Assembly (NCBI GenBank): GCA_005879065.1
Contig: VBLU01000021.1
Location: 1-8,990, forward strand
DNA length: 8,990 bases
From: Methanobacteriota archaeon
Lineage (GTDB): Archaea; Thermoplasmatota; Thermoplasmata; RBG-16-68-12
Direction: 5' to 3'
Positions 1 through 6,246 of the stretch are shown here, in pieces. A program made the position numbers and the translations under genes. The first letter of the stretch is position 1; the number at the start of each line of letters is the position of its first letter. The notes below the pieces were generated by a model. The model saw only the letters and a list, made by a program, of their open reading frames with translations, had not been told where the DNA came from and searched no databases.

Positions 1-656
1 ATCGACTCGGGACGGTGCGCACCCTTGCGATCCAGGAGCAGGCCGACGATGCCGACGGAGGCCGCGGCCTCGAGGTAATCTAGCCGGTCGTCGACCAGCA
101 CGCAATCAGGGGCTTTCGCAGCGACGAACTTCGGGACGTCGGCCCAATACGCGGCCTGGCTCTTGTGCGCATGTTGGGAGTGCCCGCTGAAGATTCCGTC
201 GATCAGGCTCGCCAGGCCGGCTCCCCGTAGAGCCGCTTCGTTTGTCTCGCTCCCTCCTGTGGCGACGTAGACATGGTGGCCCTTGGCACGAAGCCGCTCG
301 ATCGCGGATCGTGCGTCCGGATACCGCGCGTTGACGCGGGCCAGCGCCTCGCGTTCGAGTTCGCGGGAGAGGACGAGCGGCTCCGCCGGCCTCGCATCAA
401 TGCCGAGACGCTCGAACATCTCGATCAGATGCTGCGCGTCGAGCTCGTCGACGACTTCTCCATACTCGCGGCCCCTCCAGTCCGTTTCGTTCGCCCGGCG
501 CGTATAGGTGACGAAGGCCTCGTCGTGCGCTTGCCGCCAGGCGTCGGGTGAACCTCCGAAGCGAGCGGCCAGGAGATCCGCCAACCTCTCGCGATATCCG
601 AGGAACGTCTTCTCGTGGTCGAGGAGGACGCCATACATGTCCAGCAGGACGTACAT
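1..656 (-). CDS. HAD-superfamily hydrolase (3' end outside window)
   Basis: A continuous reading frame of 218 codons runs from ATG at 656 to the left edge without a stop, so the C-terminus is missing. The HAD motifs appear in order. Motif I is DMYGVLLD with the nucleophile Asp at residue 6. Motif II is VATGG with Thr at 133. The motif III lysine is at 165 in HAHKSQ. Motif IV is VLVDDRLDYLEAA with Asp 189 and 190. The region between motif I and motif II (about residues 15-115) is helical and fits a type C1 alpha-helical cap. The family hydrolyses phosphoesters or, less often, C-halogen bonds; the substrate cannot be read from the sequence. The second acidic residue of the usual DxD motif is Tyr here, as in haloacid-dehalogenase-like members. 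The start is chosen because motif I begins four codons later and a TATA-like box lies 31 bases upstream, which implies a leaderless or nearly leaderless mRNA. It diverges from the DUF1028 gene. Confidence 0.88.
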   Translation of the reverse strand, partial: MYVLLDMYGVLLDHEKTFLGYRERLADLLAARFGGSPDAWRQAHDEAFVTYTRRANETDWRGREYGEVVDELDAQHLIEMFERLGIDARPAEPLVLSRELEREALARVNARYPDARSAIERLRAKGHHVYVATGGSETNEAALRGAGLASLIDGIFSGHSQHAHKSQAAYWADVPKFVAAKAPDCVLVDDRLDYLEAAASVGIVGLLLDRKGAHRPES

Positions 657-679
657 GGCCGCCTCGTCGGAGTTGGGGA

Positions 680-697
680 TTGTGCTTAAGTTTTGCG
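680..697. promoter_or_regulatory. Shared divergent TATA-like promoter (HAD / DUF1028)
   Basis: The palindrome CTTAAG at 685-690 sits between two divergent start codons, with its centre 31.5 bases from the minus-strand ATG (656) and 35.5 bases from the plus-strand ATG (723). Both distances suit an archaeal TATA box centred about 27 bases upstream of transcription start, giving leaders of roughly 4-9 bases. Read on the minus strand, GCAAAA directly precedes the box and matches the archaeal BRE consensus (RNWAAW). On the plus strand no BRE match is seen. The minus-strand gene may therefore be favoured, or the flank may be read in both directions. Neither gene has a convincing Shine-Dalgarno sequence. 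Confidence 0.6.
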
Positions 698-722
698 GGA
701 AGCGAGAATAACCGGCGAGCCG

Positions 723-1622
723 ATGTCCCGACCCATGCCACATCCCCGGCCGTCGACCTTCAGCATCGTCGGGTTCGATCCCAAGACGAAGGACCTCGGG
801 ATCGCGGTCGAATCGAAGTTTGTCGCCGTCGGAGCCGTTGTGCCCTTCGCCCAGGCCGGGGTCGGCGCCGTCGCGACCCAATCGTACGCGAACACGACGT
901 ACGGCCCGAACGCCCTTGCCCTGTTGAAGCGGCGTGTCGCACCGAAGGATGCGCTGCAACGTCTCGTGAAGGCCGATAAGGAAGCCGCACAACGGCAAGC
1001 CGGCGTCGTGGATGCGCGCGGCCGGTCGGCCTCGTACACCGGGAAGGAATGCTTCCCATGGGCCGGCCATCTCGTCGGCCGGAATTACGCATGCCAAGGA
1101 AACCTCCTCGCAGGCGAAGACGTCGTGAAGGAGATGGGCCAAGCGTTCGAAGGGACGCAGGGAGATCTTCCGGTCCGACTCCTCGGGGCCCTCAGCGCGG
1201 GACAGCGTGCGGGCGGCGACAAGCGAGGGCAACAGTCCGCGGCACTCCTCGTTGTCCGCGACCGAGGTGGCTATGGCGGGTTCAATGACCGCTGGATCGA
1301 CATCCGAGTCGACGATCATCCGGAACCGATCGAGGAGCTGATCCGGGTCTTCAGCGTCTACGACGTGACCTTGTTGAACCGCGAGGATCCGAAAGACGTC
1401 CTCTCGCTGAACGCGAACGTGGTGCGCGAGATCCAGGCCGGGCTCTCGGCCCTCGGCTTCTATCGCGGCGCTTCCTCCGGCAAGTTCGATGCGAAGACGA
1501 AATCCGCATTCGAGGCGTGGGCTTCGTTGAACAATTACGAGAACAAGATCCGAAAGGACGGAAAGGTATGGGGCAGCGTCTTCCGGGCGTTCCGCGCCGC
1601 CGTGTCTGCGAAGGGCTCGTGA
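723..1622 (+). CDS. DUF1028 family protein with C-terminal putative peptidoglycan-binding-like domain
   Basis: The 299-residue protein has a full DUF1028 domain at about residues 12-215. Landmarks are TFSIVGFDP near the start, the SKFVAVGAVVPFAQAGVGAV block (31-50), an RQAGVVDARG segment (91-100), TG near 107, QGNLLAG (125-131), the GGDKRGQQSAALLVV block (164-178), and RVDDHPEPIEEL (195-206). DUF1028 structures have been classed with Ntn-hydrolase-like folds, but a reaction is not established to my knowledge. Residues about 225-295 (GLSALGFYRG, followed by a segment rich in Lys, Phe and Trp) resemble the small putative peptidoglycan-binding domain that follows DUF1028 in some proteins. ATG 723 is preferred over an upstream TTG at 693, because 693 lies almost inside the promoter box. 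ATG 735 is an alternative. No signal peptide is seen, so a cytoplasmic location is likely. It ends tail-to-tail with the amidohydrolase gene, 30 bases apart. Confidence 0.9.
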   Translation: MSRPMPHPRPSTFSIVGFDPKTKDLGIAVESKFVAVGAVVPFAQAGVGAVATQSYANTTYGPNALALLKRRVAPKDALQRLVKADKEAAQRQAGVVDARGRSASYTGKECFPWAGHLVGRNYACQGNLLAGEDVVKEMGQAFEGTQGDLPVRLLGALSAGQRAGGDKRGQQSAALLVVRDRGGYGGFNDRWIDIRVDDHPEPIEELIRVFSVYDVTLLNREDPKDVLSLNANVVREIQAGLSALGFYRGASSGKFDAKTKSAFEAWASLNNYENKIRKDGKVWGSVFRAFRAAVSAKGS

Positions 1623-1652
1623 ACGGACGGATCGTGTTGGGAGGTGGCGGGC

Positions 1653-3212
1653 TCATCCGGATTTTGACACGGGGAAAACGCGAACCCCGCCGATCCACGT
1701 CTCACGTACGTGGCATCGATCGATTGTCTCCGGATAGCGAAACGGATTGCCTTCGAGGACGACAAAATCTGCGAACTTTCCCGTTTCCAGGGTGCCCTTC
1801 TGCAGTTCTTCGAACGAGGCGTACGCGCCCCCCGCGGTGTAGGCCCGGAACGCCTCCTCCGGACTGAGTCGTTGGTCCTCGAAGTATCCGTTCACCGCCC
1901 AATGAATTCCGTAGAGAGGGCCGTATGGCATTCCATCGGACCCGAAACAGAGCGGGATGCCGAGGCGTGCGATGCGACGATACGGATTGTTGCGGGCCAT
2001 CCGAACCGATCCGAGTCGGTCCTCGTAGACGTCGCCCGGGCCGCTCCATTGTCCGATGAAGTTCGGTTGGCAACTGGCGACGAGGCCCGCTTGTTTGGTC
2101 TGCCGGAGGACGTCTTCGTCGGGTAGCTCGTAGTGCTCGATCCGGTGACGCAACGTCTCTCGCGGATTTTCTTCTTCCACCGAGGCGAGCGTCTCCGTGA
2201 CGAGGCGCACGGCCGCATCCCCGATCGCGTGGGTCGCGGTCTGGAGCCCCGCCCGATGGGCCGTCTCCAGGGTCTCCCGAAGCTTGGAGGGGGGATGGAC
2301 GAACATGCCGCGTTCTTTCGCCCGGCCTTCGTAAGGGGCATCGAGCGCGGCCGTGAACGCTCCGAGGGATCCGTCGGAGAAGACCTTGACGGCTCCGAGG
2401 CGAAGCCACTCGTCTCCAAGTCCGGACTGGATTGCGGTTTGAGCGAGAGAAGCCGTTGCCGTGCCCGGGACCATGGCGTAGACTCGGAGTCGGAGGCCCC
2501 CCCTCCGATGGGCCCGCTGATACGCCTGCCACGCCGGCATCGGGACGACATCGTGGATCGAGGTGATCCCAAGACGATGGGCCATCCGTCCGATCCTGGG
2601 AAGATTCCGTTCGATGACGGCCGGCCCCGATGCGAATCGGTCGTGGAGTTCGGAGAAGGCGTCTTCCTTCAGGATCCCGGTCGGCCTCCCCGAGCCGTCC
2701 ACGTCGAATCCACGAAGTCCAACCAGGTCGCGCGCGCGCTCGAGGGCCAGGGAGTTCACCGAGCCCATATGGCAATCGATTCTTCGCGCGACGACAGGGT
2801 GGTCCGTTGAGACCCGATCCAGATCGACCCGGGTCGGGTACCTCCGGTCGGTCCACTTCGCTTCATCCCAATCGATGCCGACGACCCATTCCCCCGCGGG
2901 TGTGTTCGCCGCGTCCTTTCGGAGGCGTGCCAAGGCGTCCTCCATGGACCGGGTCCCGGAGAGGCGGGTCCATCCGATCTCTCCCGCACTGTCGGCCATA
3001 TGGGCATGCGCGTCGATGAAACCCGGAACCACGACACGACCATGGAGATCGATGCGACGCGTCTGTCGGCCCGTCCATCGTTCCACCTGGGACTCGGTCC
3101 CGACGGCGACGAAGCGATCGTTGCGGATCGCCATGCCCTCCGCCCAAGGCCGAACGCGCGCGGCGGTGAAGACTCTCCCGCCGACGAACACGAGGTCCGC
3201 CTCGCGGGCCAT
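1653..3212 (-). CDS. YtcJ-like metal-dependent amidohydrolase (amidohydrolase family 3)
   Basis: The 519-residue protein has the length and layout of the YtcJ / N-substituted formamide deformylase-like amidohydrolases: an N-terminal beta-sandwich piece (LVFVGGRVFTA, residues 7-17), a TIM-barrel core, and a C-terminal sandwich return (KGTLETGKFADFVVLEGNP, 472-490). Metal-site candidates are His69 and His71 in FIDAHAHM, Lys276 in AVKVFSDGS (the bridging, often carboxylated lysine position), His328 in THAIGD, His360 in RIEH and Asp426 in FGSDGMPYGP. All are intact, so it should be active. The family hydrolyses amide, formamide or imine C-N bonds, but the substrate cannot be predicted. No signal peptide is visible, so it is probably cytoplasmic. 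The ATG start lies 2 bases after the stop of the upstream aminotransferase gene, so the two are almost certainly co-transcribed and perhaps translationally coupled. No strong Shine-Dalgarno sequence is seen. Confidence 0.92.
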   Translation of the reverse strand: MAREADLVFVGGRVFTAARVRPWAEGMAIRNDRFVAVGTESQVERWTGRQTRRIDLHGRVVVPGFIDAHAHMADSAGEIGWTRLSGTRSMEDALARLRKDAANTPAGEWVVGIDWDEAKWTDRRYPTRVDLDRVSTDHPVVARRIDCHMGSVNSLALERARDLVGLRGFDVDGSGRPTGILKEDAFSELHDRFASGPAVIERNLPRIGRMAHRLGITSIHDVVPMPAWQAYQRAHRRGGLRLRVYAMVPGTATASLAQTAIQSGLGDEWLRLGAVKVFSDGSLGAFTAALDAPYEGRAKERGMFVHPPSKLRETLETAHRAGLQTATHAIGDAAVRLVTETLASVEEENPRETLRHRIEHYELPDEDVLRQTKQAGLVASCQPNFIGQWSGPGDVYEDRLGSVRMARNNPYRRIARLGIPLCFGSDGMPYGPLYGIHWAVNGYFEDQRLSPEEAFRAYTAGGAYASFEELQKGTLETGKFADFVVLEGNPFRYPETIDRCHVRETWIGGVRVFPVSKSG

Positions 3213-3214
3213 AG

Positions 3215-4459
3215 CTAGGCCACGTCCTGCAATCCTCGGAGATTATCGATCGCTTCTTTCAGCGTCTCGTCCCGTTTAGAAAACATGAACCGCACGAACC
3301 TCCGTCCGTCCTTCGGGTCCCCGTAAAAGGATCCGCCCGGGACGACCGCGACCCGCTGACGCTCGACGAGATGCATCGCGCAAGAGAGATCGTCGTCGAA
3401 CGGGAACCGTCCGAAGTTCGCCATCACATAGTACGCGCCTCGCGGAGGGCTGCAATCGAAGCCGATTTCCTGAAGGCCTCGGACGAAGAAGTCCCGTTTC
3501 TTCTGGTACATCGACGCGACATTTCTGTAGTACGATTCGGGCAGGTTCAGAGCCGCGACGGTCGCGATTTGCAAGGGATGCGGCGCGCCGACGGTGAGGA
3601 AGTCGTGCGTTCGCCGCATCGCGTTCGCGAGGGTCTTGGGCGCAATCGCCCAACCGACTCGCCATCCCGTCGCACTGTAGGTCTTCGAGAGCCCGTTGAT
3701 CGTGATCGTCCGATCCGCCATGTCCCCGATCGTCGCAAGGGAGACGTGTTTGTCCCCGTCGAAGACGATGTGCTCGTAGATTTCGTCTGTGACGGCGACG
3801 ACATCGTGGTCCGCGCAGAGGTCGGCAATCAGCCCGAGTTCGCTGCGGTCGAACACCTTTCCGGTCGGGTTGTTCGGCGTGTTCAGAATCAGCACCTTCG
3901 TGCGGTCCGTGAACGCGGACTTGAGGTCCTCCTCGTCGACCGACCAGTCCGGCCACTCCATGCGGACGTACCGCGGTCGCGCGCCGCTCACGATCGCGTC
4001 CGGTCCGTAGTTCTCGTAGAACGGTTCGAAGATCACGGCCTCGTCGCCCGGGTTGACCAGGGAGAGCATGGCCGCCATCATCGCCTCCGTGGTGCCGCAC
4101 GTGACCACGAGATTCGACTCCGGATCCGCGATGATTCCGTTGAACGTCTTCGCCCGCCGCGCGATCGCGTCGCGAAGTTCCGGAGCTCCCCAGGTGATCG
4201 AATACTGGTTGAACCCCGCATCGAGGGCCCGCTTCGCCGCTTCGGTGAGCTCCCGCGGAGGGTCGAAGTCGGGATAGCCTTGGGACAAATTGATCGCATC
4301 ATGGACCGCCGCGATGCGGGTCATCTCTCGGATCACGGATTCCGGGAACTTCTGCACCCGGTCCGACAGGCGGTGGTCTTCGATCGCCAGATCGTGACGG
4401 CTTCCATCCTCCGGTACGGTGATACGTCTCCCTCTCCGCGGGAAGGAAGAGACCCGCAA
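3215..4459 (-). CDS. Class I/II PLP-dependent aminotransferase (kynurenine/glutamine transaminase-like)
   Basis: The frame encodes up to 414 residues of a fold-type I aminotransferase. The substrate-side motif INLSQGYPDFDPP is at 56-68 and GFNQYSITWGAPELRDAIA at 82-100, both typical of the kynurenine aminotransferase / glutamine transaminase K / methionine aminotransferase (YbdL-like) group. PLP contacts are NNPTG (196-200), Asp225 and Tyr228 in TDEIYEH, the Schiff-base Lys259 in NGLSKTYSATGWRVGW, and Arg390 in RFVRFMFS, which would bind the substrate carboxylate. It transfers amino groups between an amino acid and a 2-oxoacid; the preferred substrates are unknown. The start is uncertain. The longest frame begins with TTG at 4459 and gives an unusual Arg-rich 30-residue leader, while family similarity begins near residue 31 (LSDRVQKF). 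GTG at 4357 is the next in-frame candidate. It is the first gene of a two-gene operon with the amidohydrolase. Confidence 0.9.
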   Translation of the reverse strand: MRVSSFPRRGRRITVPEDGSRHDLAIEDHRLSDRVQKFPESVIREMTRIAAVHDAINLSQGYPDFDPPRELTEAAKRALDAGFNQYSITWGAPELRDAIARRAKTFNGIIADPESNLVVTCGTTEAMMAAMLSLVNPGDEAVIFEPFYENYGPDAIVSGARPRYVRMEWPDWSVDEEDLKSAFTDRTKVLILNTPNNPTGKVFDRSELGLIADLCADHDVVAVTDEIYEHIVFDGDKHVSLATIGDMADRTITINGLSKTYSATGWRVGWAIAPKTLANAMRRTHDFLTVGAPHPLQIATVAALNLPESYYRNVASMYQKKRDFFVRGLQEIGFDCSPPRGAYYVMANFGRFPFDDDLSCAMHLVERQRVAVVPGGSFYGDPKDGRRFVRFMFSKRDETLKEAIDNLRGLQDVA

Positions 4460-4473
4460 AAACCTGTCGGGCG

Positions 4474-4484
4474 AGAATTAAGAG
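4474..4484. promoter_or_regulatory. TATA-like box between aminotransferase operon and phzF-like gene
   Basis: The AT-rich island gaattaag (4475-4482) stands out in GC-rich surroundings between divergent genes. Its TTAA core is centred about 39 bases upstream of the plus-strand ATG at 4519, which predicts a leader of about 13 bases. That leader would carry GAGG at 4507-4510, spaced 8 bases from the ATG and usable as a ribosome binding site. On the minus strand the core is only about 20 bases from the TTG at 4459, too close for a TATA-driven start there. Either the aminotransferase starts further in, or it uses another box. Confidence 0.45.
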
Positions 4485-4518
4485 CGAGCACCACCATCCT
4501 CGCCGCGAGGCCCGCCCC

Positions 4519-5430
4519 ATGTCGGAACGATTCTTCGACTACTGGCGAATCGATGTCTTCACAGACACGCCGCTCAGCGGGAATCCGCTCGCGGTATTCC
4601 CGAGGGCCACGGGCCTTTCCCCCGCGGAGATGCTGGGGATCGCGCGGGAGATGAACATCTCCGAGACGACGTTCATTTTTCCCGCGAGCAACCCGTCCGC
4701 GAACTACCGGAACCGGATCTTCACGCCCGGCGGAGAGATCCCGTTCGCGGGCCATCCGTCGATCGGGACGGCGTACGTCGCGGCCCAGGAAGGCCTCGTC
4801 CCGCATCCGGATGGTTCCTCGGTGATCTATCAGGAATTGGAGATCGGCGTGCTGCCCCTCGAACTGATCTGCGAGGGCGGCCAGGTGAGAAAGGTGATCA
4901 TGACACAGGGCGAGCCCTCGCTCGGCGCCGAGCTGAAGAACGTCGAGCCGCTCGCGAGCGCCCTCGGTGTCCGAGCGAAGGACGTCAGCTTGAAGGGCCT
5001 CCTCCCGCAGATCGCGGCGACGGGAATCCAATCGCTCCAGGTCCCGATCCGGTCCCTCGAGGTCGTCAAGGGATTGGACCCGGACCTCCGGGATCTTCGC
5101 AAGGTCCTGTCGAAGTTCGGGGAGAAGGTCGTGTGCTATGCCTTCGCCCTGGAGGCCGTCGCGCCCGATGCCGCGGTCCATGCGCGCGGCTTCGCGCCAG
5201 ACCTCGGGATCGAAGACCCCGCGACGGGGAGCGCCGCGGGCGCCTGCGGTGCGTACCTGGCGGCGCACGGGAAGCTGCCCGCCCCGACGTTCATCGTCGA
5301 ACAAGGGATGGAAATCCACCACGCGAGTCGGATTGAGGTCAGTGTGGAGACGGAGGACGGCAAGCCGAAGGTCATCCGCGTCGGGGGCCAGATCGCGCCG
5401 TTGATCCGAGGAACTCTCCGTCTCCCGTAG
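4519..5430 (+). CDS. PhzF family isomerase/epimerase-like protein
   Basis: The 303-residue protein covers the whole PhzF family (diaminopimelate-epimerase-like fold, two similar halves). The N-terminal half has YWRIDVFTDTPLSGNPLAVF (8-27), the catalytic-position Glu49 in NISETTFIF, and FTPGGEIPFAGHPSIGTAYV (68-87). The C-terminal half has the GFAPDLGIEDPATGSAAGAC segment (224-243) with Asp233, followed by a last strand region (KPKVIRVGGQIAPLIRGTL). In PhzF itself the Glu acts as the acid/base in isomerising a phenazine precursor, but most family members have unknown substrates, and nothing here points to phenazine synthesis. The gene is intact and of usual length. The start is supported by GAGG 8 bases upstream and by the conserved N-terminus. 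It is divergent from the aminotransferase-amidohydrolase operon, and a membrane protein gene follows 134 bases downstream. Confidence 0.92.
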   Translation: MSERFFDYWRIDVFTDTPLSGNPLAVFPRATGLSPAEMLGIAREMNISETTFIFPASNPSANYRNRIFTPGGEIPFAGHPSIGTAYVAAQEGLVPHPDGSSVIYQELEIGVLPLELICEGGQVRKVIMTQGEPSLGAELKNVEPLASALGVRAKDVSLKGLLPQIAATGIQSLQVPIRSLEVVKGLDPDLRDLRKVLSKFGEKVVCYAFALEAVAPDAAVHARGFAPDLGIEDPATGSAAGACGAYLAAHGKLPAPTFIVEQGMEIHHASRIEVSVETEDGKPKVIRVGGQIAPLIRGTLRLP

Positions 5431-5462
5431 TCCACCCTCTCATCGTTTGATGTTCGCCGACA

Positions 5463-5505
5463 TACCTCTACTTAGGGGTACGTCTCGGGGCGCCAGTGGC
5501 GCCTC
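5463..5505. repeat. Two adjacent inverted repeats (hairpins) after phzF-like gene
   Basis: The first hairpin pairs TACCTCT (5463-5469) with AGGGGTA (5474-5480) around a 4-base loop, with one G-U pair on the plus strand. The second pairs GGGGCGCC (5487-5494) with GGCGCCTC (5498-5505) around a 3-base loop, also with one G-U pair. They fill much of the 134-base gap between the phzF-like gene and the membrane protein gene. They could be a transcript 3' end, a structured leader or an operator. No T-run follows, so a classical terminator is not shown. The first repeat also contains a weak TATA-like ctactta. Confidence 0.4.
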
Positions 5506-5564
5506 TCCTTGGGCCGAAAATCTCTCCGAAAGCCTTTCGTTTCGAACAACGTCAATGTCCGTGG

Positions 5565-6218
5565 ATGTCCGCGGCGGCCGAGGCGCCCTTCATTTACGCG
5601 TTCGCCGCGCTCCTCGCCATCGGGTCCATCGTCCTCCTCTTCGTTCCGCTTTTCCTCCACGTTCAGCTATTTTCCGCCAGCCGCTTCGTCTTCGCCGCGG
5701 TCATCGCAGCTCTCCTTGCATCGAGTCTCATTGCGGTGTGGTTGGTCACGGACGTGTTTTCAACGCCGGCCGATTTCATTCCCGTGGCGGCGATCACGGC
5801 CGTTCTCCGAGTCTCCTCACCCAGTCTATTGTACCGTGGAATCCGAGGGCGCTTCGAGGTGAACCCGTCATGGTCCGGGATTCGAGTTCTTGTTGCCTTG
5901 GCCTTCGTGGCCTTCGCGGCTCTTCTGGCGTACAACCTGGCGCGTGCGCTCGCGGGCCAGCAAGCTTCGGACCTCGCAGGACTCAGTGAACAACTGGCGA
6001 TGGCCCTCGGGGCTTCCCTACTGATTGTGCGAACGGGATTCCGTTTCCGGCCGCGCTTGACCATGGGGTTGTGGCCGATCTGGATTGCAGCGACCCTGTT
6101 CGCGATTGCATTCGTCGTGGTCGCGCCGTACGCCTTCCCGGCATTCGAGGCTGTCTACCTGGTGTCAGGCCTCGCCGGTTGGATCCTCGGCGCGTTCATG
6201 GTCAGTCGAATGGATTGA
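5565..6218 (+). CDS. Multi-pass integral membrane protein of unknown function
   Basis: From ATG 5565 the product has 217 residues and is mostly hydrophobic. I see about six or seven membrane segments: residues 9-31, 41-63, a short 70-83, 107-126, a moderate 142-156, 169-188 and 194-213. The loops carry basic residues (for example GIRGR around 92-96 and RTGFRFRPR around 156-164), and the protein ends with SRMD. I do not recognise the family and see no catalytic or ligand motif. An in-frame GTG at 5496 would add 23 hydrophilic residues, but that GTG lies inside a hairpin. ATG 5565 is preferred because a membrane segment follows directly. No clear Shine-Dalgarno sequence is visible for either start. 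The gene ends 28 bases from the end of the convergent TFB gene. A small imperfect hairpin (GCCG at 6219-6222 with CGGC at 6234-6237) lies in that gap. Confidence 0.75.
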   Translation: MSAAAEAPFIYAFAALLAIGSIVLLFVPLFLHVQLFSASRFVFAAVIAALLASSLIAVWLVTDVFSTPADFIPVAAITAVLRVSSPSLLYRGIRGRFEVNPSWSGIRVLVALAFVAFAALLAYNLARALAGQQASDLAGLSEQLAMALGASLLIVRTGFRFRPRLTMGLWPIWIAATLFAIAFVVVAPYAFPAFEAVYLVSGLAGWILGAFMVSRMD

Positions 6219-6246
6219 GCCGAACGGACGGTCCGGCGGGGGCCGA

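Noticed and set aside
3371..4654. A 427-codon plus-strand frame opposite the first aminotransferase
   Set aside because: It covers a gene with all PLP motifs on the other strand, and its translation is low-complexity Arg/Asp/Val sequence. It also runs through the divergent promoter and into the phzF-like gene.
4519..5430. Phenazine biosynthesis or diaminopimelate epimerase assignment for the PhzF-like gene
   Set aside because: No other phenazine genes are nearby, and the PhzF Glu/Asp pattern replaces the two cysteines of diaminopimelate epimerase. Only the family-level call is safe.
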